From the NCBI RefSeq assembly GCF_026914185.1, contig NC_070561.1, positions 6,572,001 to 6,636,000 on the forward strand: 64,000 bases of DNA, read 5' to 3'. Source of the stretch: Puccinia triticina. Lineage: Eukaryota; Basidiomycota; Pucciniomycetes; Pucciniales; Pucciniaceae. This document shows positions 11,402 through 23,940 of the stretch, piece by piece. The first letter of the stretch is position 1; the number at the start of each line of letters is the position of its first letter. The position numbers were made by a program, and so were the translations under genes. Below the pieces are notes generated by a model. The model was not told the origin of the DNA, did no database searches, and was given only the letters and a program-made list of their open reading frames with translations.

Positions 11402-11742
11402 TATTGAGATATCTCAGTAAAAGCATACTCATCAACCGGTTGTGTAGTGATACTCAAAGTTGTAACCTAGTTGTGAAACCTAAATGATCATGTTAAATAG
11501 TCTTTATTGTACCGGATCCTATTTTCTCTTCTTAATTCAAGTTTCTCATCTCTTGTCTCAAATTCAACTCCGCACAACCAGGTGTGCTTGTCGGTGGTCT
11601 CATCAAGTTTGCTCGTGTACTGTACTCACACATCGCTGGTCTTTCCAAGGTGTGCTTGTTGGTGGTCTCGTTAAGTTTGCTCGTGTGCTGTACTCACACA
11701 TTGCTGGTCTTTCCAAGACCCTCTGCGCCTTTTCGTTCTTTA
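11402..11742 (+). repeat. 5' LTR of the copia element, with internal duplication
   Basis: 341 bp against 274 bp for the 3' copy. The difference is one extra tandem copy, about 67 bp, of the block starting GGTGTGCTTGT and ending GGTCTTTCCAA (about 11580-11716). Termini are TATTGAGATATC and TTCTTTA instead of TG..CA. Confidence 0.9.
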
Positions 11743-11754
11743 GGTTATGAGCCC
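11743..11754 (+). other. Primer binding site, initiator tRNA-Met anticodon half
   Basis: GGTTATGAGCCC directly follows the LTR. It is complementary to the anticodon arm of eukaryotic initiator tRNA-Met (GGGCTCATAACC), the half-tRNA priming known from copia and Ty5 elements. The same 12-mer follows an LTR at 61472. Confidence 0.85.
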
Positions 11755-11814
11755 AGAGTCCTAACTCTGAGGAAGCGCTTATAATTACAACACACAATCC
11801 ATTCCTCTGCTGTC

Positions 11815-12434
11815 ATGTCCAAATCCAAGACTCAGATTCCCGATCTCTTGAAGGTTGACTTCCCACCTGGAAGCACAAGATTCTGGGATACTGTAGTGTC
11901 AGCAGCTCAGATTCAAGTCTTACCTGACAACCTCCGTTGCTCCCGCTGGTACCGATGCCGCTGGATTAACTCAATTCAATCTGAATAGATCCAAAACGGC
12001 CGGTATACTCCTCTCTCATATGGGAATCAGCAACTTCAATCGCTTTTTGACTGACGCGAATGAAGAGAATCCGGTCGAGCTCTGGAAACTCCTGACCAAT
12101 CACTATGAGGCCAAGAAGTCTACAACAAGTTTCTTGCAGCCCCCTATAAGCCCGACCTAGCCAACTATCTTGACAGTGTCAACCAGCACATCAAGATGAT
12201 GACGTCGGCAGGAATGAAGTTCACCGGACCCAATCTCAACATTAAAGAGACTTACATTGCTGAAACTATTGTTCTTAAACTTCCTGGCAAATACTTGACT
12301 GAAAGGGCCCTTCTGTACGCCCAAAGACCACTGACCATTGATCAAGTCATGAAAGCACTCGACAACACTCGTCAGAATGCAAAACTCACCTCGTTCAACA
12401 TCAAAACCAAAGACACCGCCATGGCCGCTTCATC
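11815..12434 (+). pseudogene. Copia gag remnant
   Basis: Starts MSKSKTQIPDLLKVDFPPGS. Several frame changes follow; recognisable pieces are LTQFNLNRSKTAGILLSHMG, NPVELWKLLTNHYEAKK and the long open part from 12196 (MMTSAGMKFTGPNLNIKETY). It is cut at 12434 by the inverted-repeat element. The zinc-binding C-terminus resumes after 24262. Confidence 0.75.
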
Positions 12435-12680
12435 TACAGCCATTCCAAAAAAGCTTGGCTTCTTTGGAGGGAATTTCCAGCGGAAATTCTTTATGGAATT
12501 TCCAACTTGTGTGTATCCAACAACAAGGTTGGACAGATGGATATCCATCCCCACCAGCGCAGTCGTTTAGAGGATGCTACCAGCCAAGCCATTCAGTAGC
12601 AAAAAAAAATGCTGGCTGCGGGGGGACCAGCATCTTGACACCTGGGTGAGTCCATCATGATGGCAGACCGGGGTAAAAAT

Positions 12681-12766
12681 CACCCGTGACGACCTACATT
12701 GGACTAATGTATAGTCCGCGTCAAACTGTAAATTAGACTACACAATAGTTCGACCCCGCACTCAGC
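12681..12766 (+). repeat. KDZ left terminal inverted repeat
   Basis: 86 bp, identical to the reverse complement of 23941-24026. Ends in CCCCGCACTCAGC; similarity stops sharply after that. Subterminal CTCAGC / CTCACC motifs follow on both sides. Confidence 0.95.
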
Positions 12767-12977
12767 CGCGCTCAGCGTCTCCCAAGCCTTCTCACCACAA
12801 TTTCTGGTCATTTCGACCAACTTGTCTGTTTTCATGTGCCGACCCCCGCACCTCCCTTCAATTCCCGTCGATGTCACTCACTTTGGTTTGCACCACTCCT
12901 CATTCACGTACCCAAACCACTGGGTTTTTTTTTCAACCACCATCACGGCGAGCACACCACCAAATCACTTATTAAAA

Positions 12978-15615
12978 ATGATTCCACCCAATGGCAACCA
13001 TCAATCACACTACAGCTCCTCCCCTGGCCAAGCTAGCTTACCACTTAGTATTTCGCCGCCGCCCGGCTTGTGGGACATCAACCAGCTTGGCGCACCCCCT
13101 AATGGCCATGGTCCCCTTGGAAGCCGTCATTCTCCTCACAGAACTCAAGATCTTGACGGAAGTCATCTCGGCAACACTCATCACGGCGGTCTTGGTGGCA
13201 CTCATCACGGCACTCTCAGCGGTACTCATCACGGTGGTCTCGGCAGCACTCAGCGCGGCGGCACTCATTACGGCGGTCTCAGCGGAACTCATCTTGGCAG
13301 TCTCGGCAGCACTCAGCGCGGCGGCACTCATTACGGCGGTCTCAGCGGAACTCATCTCGGCGGTCTCGGCAGCACTCATCTCGGCGGTCTCGGCAGCACT
13401 CAGCACGGTGGCACTCATCTCGGCGGTCTTGGCGGCACTCATTTTGGCGGTCTTGGTGGCCCTCATCTCGGCAATCTCAGGGGCAGTCACATTGGTGATC
13501 TTGGCGATTTCCGCTCCACCAATGCTGCTACTGGTCATGTTTCCACTGGCGATACTCATTACGGCGGCCCTGATCTCGCTACTGGCAACCGCAGCGATCC
13601 AATACCCTCCAACCTCAATCACCAAAGCGGTCATGGTCTCCCCGATGGGGCTGCCTCGCAGTGTCGCCAACAGCAATCTTCCAACAGGCCCGGTCATGCT
13701 GGTCCAGACCAATCAACAAACGAGCCACAAACCAGTCCGTCTAACACCAACCAAGCAAGCAATGCAACCGACCCAGCGAGAAAACAACCCAAACCTAGAA
13801 AGCCACGAAAAAAAAGGGCCGAAGGACCAGTTGAAACTCGAAGTAGCACACAAGCTGATGACCCAACTGCAAATGACTTGACCATCCCTGTAGTCCCAAC
13901 CCAGCGCGAAACAATCACACGATTCCTCAATGACAACAACCCACCTCCACCAACCCCGGTAGCTGTGCAGCCAACCATGGCTGAGTTCATGAATAAGACA
14001 ACTGCCGAGATACGCAAGATTGCCCATGATAAATCTAAGAGGGTCATGACAGCGGAGGACGAGGCCTTTTTCTTTAAGTTCTATGAACAACAACAGCGAG
14101 AACTAGCTGCCGCTGCAGCTAAACGACATGTGTCTGTTGGCATGGTCGAAGACCTGTTGTAAGTCATGCTTCCTTCTCCGGTCCAGTAGATTGGCTCTGA
14201 CAGTTCCCTCAAATTTTGCCTAACAGGGGCCGGAAGCAGGCTGTTCGTGACCTCTCAAGTTGGAATAATTTCCAAATAAAATATGGAAACTTGTTTCGAG
14301 GAAGTAAGCAGTCTCTTATCTATCTCCAACTTCCATGATTTTCTGACGCAATCCTACGGCTTTAGAAGGGAAGGGTGTTGGAGGATCAACAGCTATGAGT
14401 GAACTGTCTGCCATGTGGAAGGCTATGACTCCAGAAGAACAAGCTGCTTATGATACTGAAAATCTTGTCGCCGGCAATGAAGATCAAGATGTTGCTGGAT
14501 TGCGAGCCAACTCAGAATCCCTTCGACAGGCTGAGAAGCGTGTTGAAAAATGGATGAACACTTGGCAAAAAAAAGTAATTGGAAATAAATGAAATACTGT
14601 CCTTGTATCTGAAAATCAAGATGTTGACATGTATTATTATGTTGTAGGCCGTCCATATTGCTGCAAGCAATCATTGTGAAATTGTCATTTTTGCAGTGTC
14701 AACCCACCTCTGCGATTACAGTTTCCAGACCGTGCGAGCCACACCAGGTGCAGCTGAATTTGTCCGAGAAATTACATCCACAGATGGATTGAGAAACTAC
14801 CAAAGCCGACTCCAAGCATTTCTGACTGGTGCCCAATTAAACAACATATCAGCTAGTCTTGGAAAGAAGAGAACTCAAAAATGTCAGTCTACCATCAATA
14901 ATCCAAGATACAATTCATTGGTACTGACATCTACTTCTGTGAACAAACAGGTAAACCTAAGGCTGAAGTTGATACCGCGCGCAGCAAGCTCAACGAACTG
15001 GTTGGTGAGTCAAAAACTTATGTGTAGCTCAATCCGGTTACTTTGTTAAATTTTTTTATACATTTTCCATGGATCACAGATCAAGCTACTGATGGAAAGA
15101 AAGACAGCTGGTCGTGGCAAGGATGCGATGACGCACTGGGCAAGCTTGGCTATAAAGTTGTGTTCATGCCAGGACATGTTTCGCAGGCTGATTGGATCAA
15201 ATCATACAGCAACAGCCTCCGAGGAACTGAGGCGAAGTTAATCATTGAAGATATTGACAACGGACTGATCCGAGTGATCCAAGATCAAGACGCCCTGATT
15301 GGCCGCACTCGCATCATCAAACAGAAACCTCAACGGCATGACTCTTTGCAACCGGGAACTACCAATCAGCTTAGTGGGGAAGACGGCTCAGCTCATCGCC
15401 ACCTTCTACCTTCTAAACGCAAGCGCCAACCACCAAAGCCCAAACAAAAATTACCAAGAACAAGACCAGCACCTAAAAAACAGCGTAAGAGGGTCCGGGC
15501 CCCTTCATTGACTGCCGAAGAACGAGCTCTAGATTCATCCTTCTCTGAACCATCCGCAGTTCCTAAACGTCGAAAAACTCGACAAATCGTAGAATCGGAC
15601 TCTGACAGCCGGTGA
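12978..15615 (+). CDS. KDZ cargo: HMG-box-like DNA-binding protein with novel C-terminal domain
   Basis: I start at the ATG at 12978 (MIPPNGNHQSHYSS), within a longer open frame. Exon 1 runs to about 14158 and ends at a perfect GTAAGT. Later introns end at TAACAG (about 14226), CTTTAG (about 14366), GTTGTAG (about 14648) and further sites near 14950, 15000 and 15080. The N-terminal half has degenerate Gly-Gly-Leu-Gly-x-Thr-His repeats (about 13150-13500), then a basic KPRKPRKKRA stretch. Exons 2-3 give SWNNFQIKYGNLFRG and ELSAMWKAMTPEEQAAY, which resemble the helices of an HMG box. The last exon (about 15078-15615) has SWSWQGCDDALGKLGYKVVF, VIQDQDALIG, a Lys/Pro-rich part and an acidic end. 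The same C-terminal domain recurs at 63516-63980. A role in DNA binding or bending is an inference; no transposition function is shown. Confidence 0.7.
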
Positions 15616-17040
15616 TTGCGTTCACTTGCTTCATCCATCTTTAGCTCTCTCAACACGATTTTGCTTGTTGTTGCTTTCTATACTCAAGATCTTTCATGCT
15701 CCGGTTCTGAGTTCCCGGACAGCTTCTTGTCCAATTCTGATGCGGCCAATGATAACTTGTTCTTCATAATACCTGATCTACTTACTGAGTATGAAAACTT
15801 CTCTCAATGCGTCCAGTTGTTGTGAAATAATCCGCTGCGGCGTAGTGGCTATTAGACCTAAATCTAGGGCCAACCGCAAGCTGTTCCAGCTGCCAGGCAA
15901 CCTCGCCGCAGCTCATCAAAATGACTTCTTCTGCTGTGTACGCAGCAGCCACATCCAGACCTAATTGCCATACTCACCAACCACAGCGCTAAATCCCTCG
16001 GTGAACCCTCACAATCCTCCGACAAACTTATGTACCCATCAGATTCAGAACCCTCCAACTGACGTTATTTAACCCTCCCCGCGATCGAAGTCGCCTTCTC
16101 GACATAGTACCTCTACTGTGCCCGGCTCGTCTAACGAAGGCCCGCCCGATTCGATCATCCCACATCCTCTTCCCCCACTGGGCCAACCTTGCAGAACGGT
16201 AAGCTCGCTCTCTCGCACATTTCTCTATGTATCTCTGGTTGCTGGCAAGGCACAGATGCGGTCTGCCCTCCAGAGCCCGCCCATCTACCCCTCTACTCCA
16301 TTCCAGCAAGCAGGAACTGACGTTAAACATCTTATTTTTAACCCTCTCCGCCATTGAAATCGCCTTCTCGACTTACTACCTCTGCTGTGCCCGGCTTGTC
16401 CAACAAAGGCCCGCCCGATTCGATCATCCAACCTCCTTTATCCGCACCTCCATTGATCGCATCGTCGGCAGCGATCTGGGACCAGCCCACTCGGGCTGCT
16501 CTTCTCACTTGACCAACTCGGCTTCTGGTTCACCCTCTGCTGCACATCGACAACCCACAGAGGCACTCTTAACGATCCCTAAGGCAAGCTCTCTCTCTCT
16601 CGCTCTCTGTGAGCCAAGACTAAGCCTAAATTGATCCAATCGATCTCTCCTTTGGCCCGCTCACGCTCAGGTCTGGCTCCGGGCGCTTTACTAGCCTACA
16701 ACGATTCCGGCTCTGTAGCCTGCACCTTCCTTATCTCCTGGGACCGAACTGCTGTATCGGTCAAAGAGATGCTAGACCACACATGTTTGGTTTCCCAGAC
16801 TTGTGATGGCCTAATGTCTGTCTCTCGATGGCTCCGAATGCCCGCGCTACCTGTTGGAGGAATGAGGAACACTCCTCCCTGCTGCCCTCTCAAACTTATT
16901 CATTTTCTCGGCACGGGAGAAACTCGGACAGATCTGTCGTGTTAACATGATGGTTGTCTTAATGGAACTGTAGTAAAACTACTGTACTAATACTATGAGG
17001 GTGACGAGCACCAATCTATTGGTCCTGCCGTCCTGTCAGA
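15616..17040. other. KDZ internal non-coding part with a direct repeat
   Basis: After the cargo gene stop. A diverged direct repeat of about 110 bp is present at about 16060-16165 and 16325-16430; both copies contain GCCCGCCCGATTCGATCATCC. No gene is recognisable. A CT-rich run (CTCTCTCTCTCGCTCTCTG) lies near 16590. Confidence 0.5.
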
Positions 17041-17582
17041 TCCGAAGAGATCGAGTCCATGGATTGTCGTGATCCGCTTGCGCTTCGTCCGCTCCACCGT
17101 CTCCACAGTCACCTTGTTCGTCTTCGACTTCTCTTTCATCCGGCTCGCCTTGGCCTCTTCCTTGGCCTCCTTCTTCAGCGCCTCTGTCTCGGCCTTCCTT
17201 TTCTTCTCCACCTCCTCTACACTCATGTTTTCCAGAGCCTTCTCGACCCTCCATGCAGCTTCTCGTATAGCTCCTCGTCGTGCTCCGTCAACCATTTCTT
17301 ACATCTGTTTCGTCGGTTTTAGTCTCTGTGTGTGTGTGTATCTGCTTTGAGTGTGTTTTTGGGGAGTCGACTCAACTTGGATATGCTCGTCCCATACTCG
17401 CAATACTCGGGCGGGAAACTACAAACTGGAAGGGAAGGATGAGTGTCTTTATTTCTGAGGAAAGGCGGCGTGTGAGACGGACTCGGGCAGTACAAGGGCT
17501 TGATGGCTTGGATGGGCTGTTGAGCAGCAGCATCGGCACTCGATGTCGTTGGTTGTGAGTTTTCGTTCTCGGCGATGGCCAT
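17041..17582 (-). pseudogene. Captured TMA22/DENR-like gene fragment
   Basis: Minus-strand start MAIAENENSQPTTSS (17582). AIKPLYCP joins across a GT..AG intron to ICSFPPEYCEYG, the conserved zinc-binding start of density-regulated protein (TMA22 in yeast), a ribosome-recycling/re-initiation factor. After a second apparent intron comes KKWLTEHDEELYEKLHGG, then a one-base shift, then EKALENMSVEEVEKKRK, KVTVETVERTKRKRITTIHG and LDLFG. The SUI1 domain is cut off right there; the family normally continues for about 60 more residues. Intron positions suggest capture of genomic DNA, not cDNA. With the shift and truncation it cannot make the full factor. Confidence 0.75.
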
Positions 17583-20031
17583 CCCGATGTCTATCGTCTC
17601 GAATGGTGTTGGTGGCGGAGGGGAGGCAGAGCGAGGTGGGAGTCCGGGTGTCCTCGAGCTTGTCTTCGTCTCTGCGCAACCACTGCGACTGTCCACACTT
17701 CCCAAACAACACAGTTCAACAATAATCGACATTCTCAAGACAACACCAATCGGCTATCGGCTCAAACACACGGAAAAATGGCTAGTGCTTCAGACATCTT
17801 CTAAATCCCAAGAGATACTAATTTGACCCTCTTTCGTTCTTTCAAAAGTCGGCTCTGTTCAACTTCCAGTCGCTTTTGCTAGTGATCCTCTTGATCATCT
17901 GCACGTGTACTTATCTGAGAGCACCGGCGCCTAGTCTCATCGATCGCAACAAAGTGAAGCGGTGACTGAGGCGATTTGTGATAAGATAAGACAAGCAAAT
18001 TGGTAGATTTAGTGGAGGCCAGGTTTGGAGAACCAATACCCGTGCCGTGGACCATGTTCCTTATTGTCAGGTTCACGTTCTTACAAAGGTACCTGTAAGT
18101 TGGTCACACAATTTTGCACATTAACAAAACGCAAATATAAAGCTGGTTAGGAGTACATAGCTTTGAAATGGGCTTGTTGTGGTGCTGGGCCATAATCCTT
18201 GTGAGATTCAATCTTGTGGGATAGATCCATGTTTTGCTTGTTGAATGCTGTGGACCTACCCAAGAAAATTGACAGCAAAAGATAAACACCAAGGAGCTGT
18301 AGCTTGCGCATATATTATCATGAAATAGGAATGTGGACATCTTGCCATTGGTAATAAATTATCTGACTACAGCAGAGAAACTAAATCAGTTTAGGAGTGA
18401 TTTATGTTTCAATATATTTTCTGTTATTTACATAGTAATTTTTAGCACAGGTTTATCTGACAAGAAAATTAGTCATTTGTTATATTAACCAAAGTCCATA
18501 ATAATCCAACTGCTCAACCAGGGGTCCAGGATGAGGATGAGGTCCCAAATTCATCTTCAGAAAATATGGAATTCTGCTTTCAGCTTCCACTTCTGCATTG
18601 TATTCATGCTTTGTGAACTTGATACCCGTGTTGAAGCAACACTGAAACTGCAATCTGCTTAAGGAGATGCTGTCGCAACGGGTCGTAGGTCAAAAGTATG
18701 TTCCAAACCAGGTGTCCTGAAGTCTTTGTGCGCTCTGATCAAGTGAGAAAGAGCTATGTACACAAAGGAACTTGTGGACTGAAGTGCAAATATACATACA
18801 AAAATTTGTGATCCACTTGCGTGAGCACACCTGCTGTCCAATTACTTAGAGTGGTTCTGACCTATGCTTAATAGATGTGCCAGTGTTGTCTGAATTTTAG
18901 AGATGCTTTTCGTGTGCTAGAATGATATTAGTTTCAAGTATTAGACACTTCCACCATATTGACAGTTTGGTAATGAGTTTGCTTCCAAGGAGGTAGGAAC
19001 CATCCCACCCAAAATGACTCAAGTCACCAGCCTAAACAACATTCAACTGTGCAAGCCAAAGTTGCTTCAATGAAGTTATGCTCCAGAAGGGACACTTCAT
19101 GGCAAGACATAATCTTTGGCTTTCTTCATTCAGTTTGTTCCTCTGCAAGTAGATTAAAAAAAGAACAGACACATTCTTTCTACTGGGCTAACCAAATCCA
19201 CCCAAAATATAACATACATTTGTCCCAAACATTTAGAAATGTGTCAGTTCAACACATTCTGGAATCAGATATAAATCATGAGACCTTGAGTTCCAGCAGG
19301 ATAAGAACATCACCTCTTTGATTTCCCAGGTAATGACATTTTCAACTGGTAATGCTCAACTTCCCTGGCCTTTCTCCACTATCCATTTCTATTGAGTTGA
19401 GCAAAGCTTTAAATTTGTTGGTGATTTAGTGTGAGACCGGTCTCAATTTCTTGTAGACATGTTTTCTAGAAAACAGGCAACCAACCATAGTTCCTCTCTC
19501 TAATCAAGAAGTCATTGCCAATCAAAGCCAAAAGTTGCAATCATTGTTTTCTTCATACAGAGCAATTCTCATAAGCCCTTTCAGAACACTGCAGTCAAAC
19601 TAGGAAGGTGCATGTGGAAAATCTGTAATAATCAGTGGAATTCAAGACCCATGCGGTTGCCACCAAGATCTTGTGATACATATTTCACATCTCAGACTGG
19701 GGGCTCTATTAAACTGTGTAACAAAAATGAGATGATGAGATGGTCATGCCCGCAAGCTTCAACATCCGGAGTGACATTTCCATTCATTACTAGATATTAA
19801 TAAAAGCACTTGGTCCTGTTGTGAAAAGAACTGTTCAAATCTTAGTTTGCTGTTACGCCAGAAAAAATACCAACAAAAACATTTTGAATGAAATGATGTT
19901 TATTTGTTTCTAATTCTCAATGTTACATGCTATGCAGATTCATAAACATCTGACTGATTTTCTCCATTGACTCGCTTTGTAGATAAAGCTCTTCTCAAGT
20001 ATGCATCAAAAATATCATTCAATGGGTAAAT
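17583..20031. other. KDZ internal stretch, no gene recognised
   Basis: AT-rich, about 2.4 kb between the TMA22 fragment and the transposase 3' end. Only short frames with no domain. It may hold regulatory DNA or a decayed cargo gene. No internal terminal repeats found. Confidence 0.4.
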
Positions 20032-23000
20032 TCATGCCGCTGGCCCAGGCAACTGACCTGTCCAACTTCCGTCAGCAACATCTTTGCAACACAATTGATG
20101 GATGCAACGTGGTAACATATCATCAGCTCGGTGGGTCCATTGTTGGTTAAATATGCTGCATTGGAATTTCTTACCATCGGCCAATGCATTGTTCAAAGCC
20201 TCTTGCTCAAGCGCAAGCTCAACCTGATCAGCAATTGGCGCTAGAAGGTCATCATCGTCATCGTCGTCAAGATCCCCATGAGTCCGTCCATCCTGGGTGT
20301 TGCTCGGTTCCCCGCTGGCATCATTTTCGGAAAGGAAGTTACGGAGTACTGTTTCATTGACATTGTCCAAGGAGTTGCCGATGGCATTGTCAAAATCGCC
20401 TCGAACCATGGATAAGTAGCCACTTGCTTTTAAAAAATTGAGGCGCATTATTTGCTCATTCCAATCGTTTACTAGTTCGGCGTCATTCTCATATGGTCCT
20501 GACCTCGAAACCAGCAACACAACCTTGGAATTCCAGTGCAGCTGGAGGGAGGATATCTCGATGAAATAGTTGTGGAGGATGGCTTTAATCGGGTCGATTT
20601 GGTCTTCACTTGACAATGATTGTAGTATCGGATGGTCCGTAACAGGCTGCAGTCTACTGTAAACCCAGTCCGTTTCCGAAGAGAGTCCAAACATCAGAGG
20701 AACAATTCGCTTGTGTTCCGTGACTGCCCAACGAGTGGCTCTCCGGATCTCTTGGCCTATACGTTGGACTTCTTCTTCACCTCTGGTTAGACGTGCGAGC
20801 AGTCTCATGCCATCTTGAGTGTCGGCATCAACAGCCCATGGCTCATCGTGGTTAGTGAAGACACCATCATTCCAGAATGGGCTGTCTGCTTCCAATCTCA
20901 TTAGCTCATCATACTCGATGCGCGGTAGCGTTGGGATTGGGGGCGAGGCAAGGTGAAATGCATCTACGTGTTGGTTGTACGTGTTTAGCACGGTTTGCAA
21001 AGCTGCCGTTCGCTTCCGTATTGCAATCACCAATTTTTCTTTCCCGTCTGTCCCTAAAAATGGTTGATGCATACGAGTACATCAGATGAGATGAAGGAAA
21101 GGTTTTGTGATCTATTGGGACAGAACACAACATCACATACCCAACTTGGAAGCTAGACCTTTTCGGACCACATCAAGAGGCCTCTTTTCCTCAACTAGAG
21201 CAAGGAACTTTTGTCTGAGTTCGGTTTTTGCCCACCACACCTTGAGGAACTGAGACTGCGTCTCCGCGGTGACACCTGCCAAGACTTCCTCCACGCCAAC
21301 TCGCTCTCGTTGCTGGTCAATCTTGGATTGGATTTCCTGTAAGAATCGCAGGCGCGCAAGTGCCTCCTCGGGTGTCCGTATCTCTTCCCTAGACATATAC
21401 AATGTCAGGATAATAAGCACAGCCACAGGATTGTGTTAGAAACCGGTCAGAAAAATCATACCAGGCCTCTATCAAATCTTGTTCCAACACCAACAGTCTC
21501 CCAAGCTCAAGCTTTTGTTCTTCCTTCGCATGATCTCTATTACTGTAGTAGTTCCTTTCCGCAATCCACTGCGCTTCGAGGAACTGAGGTGTATAGTTCT
21601 CATCACAGTAGTGATTAAAATGCTGGTATATTTCTTGTAGTTTGACAGAACAGGATTCGATGCTCTCGAGTGCCAGCTGAAGATGTTCATGCATCCAATC
21701 AACTTGAGATTTCTTATTAGCATCAGTCATGCGTAAATTGTACAGGAGATGAATAATCAATAGTGCATATGACAAGTTTGCATACCAGCTCCATGTTTCA
21801 GTTTAGCAGTGTAGTAGGCACATTGCCGAGCAATTGCCTGCAATCGATGAATCCGGGTCGCACTTCTTAGTGGTCCAACCAAGTCAGATATCCCGGACCA
21901 TAGTCGCTCCATCCCCTCACCGTTGGATAGGCCCCACTTCGTGTTGTAGCGGGGGTTGTATTTGATCTGACATGCCCAATTATGGACATATGCATGAAAA
22001 ACGGATGTGCCGAAGGCAACCTGATCAATGCGCCTACCCAATAGATTCCGCTTGAAGACCAATGTTTTGATGTCAGTTAATGATCTTACATTTTGTGAGG
22101 TAAGATTTTAAGGCAGCACAAAGCATTGAGGTACCTTTCTAACATGTGCATCTAAGTGGCACCCAATGTCGTAAAGTACTCCAATTTTTTTGCTAGGGAA
22201 AGCGTTCAGTATATTGTCAAGGATGCTGACTGGGTAATCAAGTCTAGCATGAACATGCAAGGATTTAACGAATTCAGCCACGGTGATTATATATTGCTTA
22301 ATTTTTACTTACTTTTCACCAGTTCCCTCTATGTTTGTCAGCTTCAATGGTATGTCATGGCGACAGCAACTGCCAAACAGGCCAGTATCATCAAACTTGT
22401 CCCAGGAGGAGGAGTTACGCACATCATTTGCAGCTTTGTGAGAATCAGAGCAAGTGGACTATCACATTATACCAATGATGAGATACAATTACGTGCCAGT
22501 GATGAGACAAAGCAAAAAAAAAACTCACCCTAAGGCCTGCAGAATCTCCTTCAGTGGACTCAAGTTGAACCTCGTGGTTGTTGATTTGTGAAGGTGGAAT
22601 AAATATCGATGGATAGTCGCTTTCGGTAGGAACATCATTGCTTGCAAAATGGTGATGCCTATGCTGAAAATTACCATCCATAGCTATGATGGCATAGGCA
22701 TCATCAGCTTGGCTGACTTCGTCTGGTTTTTCGGGGCCAAAGCAAGAGGGGCACTTGGATGCCCAAAAGTCTTTCTCTTGCATTTGAAGCGCAACATTCA
22801 GGAGATCCTTTTGAAGAATTTGGATGCGGCTGTAGATGTCAATAGCTTGGGAGAAAGGAGTGCGCAGCTCGCGAGGATTTCCCAATCGACTGCGGGCTAA
22901 CAAGGGCTTTCTGGCTCGGGTTTCTTGATGGCATACAAGGCCTTTGATAAAGGACGTGTACGGCACCGCCGTCTCATACCACAGGGATTGGTACAACTGA

Positions 23001-23641
23001 ACAAGAGGAATCGCAAAGGCGGTTTGTGGTTTGGTTGGTGAGGCCGCAAAGTACCCATGATAGAGTAGGCGTACTGGATCGGGGATGCACAAGCAGAACT
23101 CAATTTTCTGTGCAGGGGATTGATCTGTGAAATACATATTTAAAGGCTGATTCAGTTTCAGGTCAATCGGAATGTATCCAATTTACTTGCCATGTGTATC
23201 TATCAAGTCTACGTCTCGAGACCGCCGTGTGGCACACACACATTTGTCAAGGGGGTCGAGATATTCCAATGAGCTAGTCCAGTTTTGAGTTCGGTACTGG
23301 CAGGTATAATAAGCGGCAGTCATCGATTTTTCCACGGATTTCCATGCAGCTGAGAGTTTTTCCTTTTGAATGGCATACTCGGTGATGATCTCTGGAGGCA
23401 GGCGGGTGTCGTTCTCATTGGGTTCCTCGCGACGATGGAAGTCGTCATGGTATGGCTCGGCCGGGGGTGATACATGAGGATCTTGGTCAGGACGACGAGG
23501 GATAAGGAGTAAGTCAGCTCTCATGGGTGGCCGTGCTCCATCATTGTTGTTTGGTGTCTGTAAGTTTACCGGGGCTCGTCGATTGCGTACAGATGTTGGT
23601 GCCCGGCGGAGCGCAAATCCAGTTCGTCTTCTGGAGGGCAT
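20032..23641 (-). CDS. KDZ transposase with CxC cysteine cluster
   Basis: Multi-exon gene on the minus strand. Exon 1 (23641-23187) starts MPSRRRTGFALRRAP and ends at GTAAAT; exon 2 covers about 23124-22529; further exons lie near 22460-22310, 22245-22150, 22060-21785, 21735-21465, 21390-21145 and 21060-20032. CVC and FCLCIPDP supply the N-terminal cysteine cluster. The KDZ catalytic acids are visible in order: AIIAMDGNFQHRHHH, GVLYDIGCHLDAHV and GLSNGEGMERLWSGIS (D-D-E). A charged helical region follows, then an acidic run of Asp (about 20270) and a C-terminal Cys/His tail (MLPRCIHQLCCKDV). All exons stay open and splice sites fit, so it appears intact, consistent with the perfect TIRs. Exact exon edges are my reading. 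Confidence 0.88.
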
Positions 23642-23940
23642 TGATTACCGAGCTGGTTTGCTGGGTGTGGGGGTAGAGGATGGACAATGAGTATGAATAC
23701 TGATGAAAGTGAGAGAGGAAATGTTAGGATACTCACATGCAGCTTTTCAATCCTGATTGGGTCACAGGTAGGTGGTGAGTTTTTCGGTGAGCTTGCCAAG
23801 TGTTGGTGGTGTCAAAAGTGAGCTGGGGTTGGAATCGAACCGAGGTGAGGAGGGGGTCCAACGGTGAAGTGGCCAAGTCGCTGAGTCGGGGCGAAAACAC
23901 AGCAAGACTCGGTGAGAGCCCTTGTGACTTGGTGAGGCCT

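Noticed and set aside
12991..13881. Long open frames in another plus frame and on the minus strand over the Gly-Thr-His repeat region
   Set aside because: A codon-scale tandem repeat keeps several frames open. Only the frame ending at the GTAAGT splice site continues into the basic and HMG-like parts.
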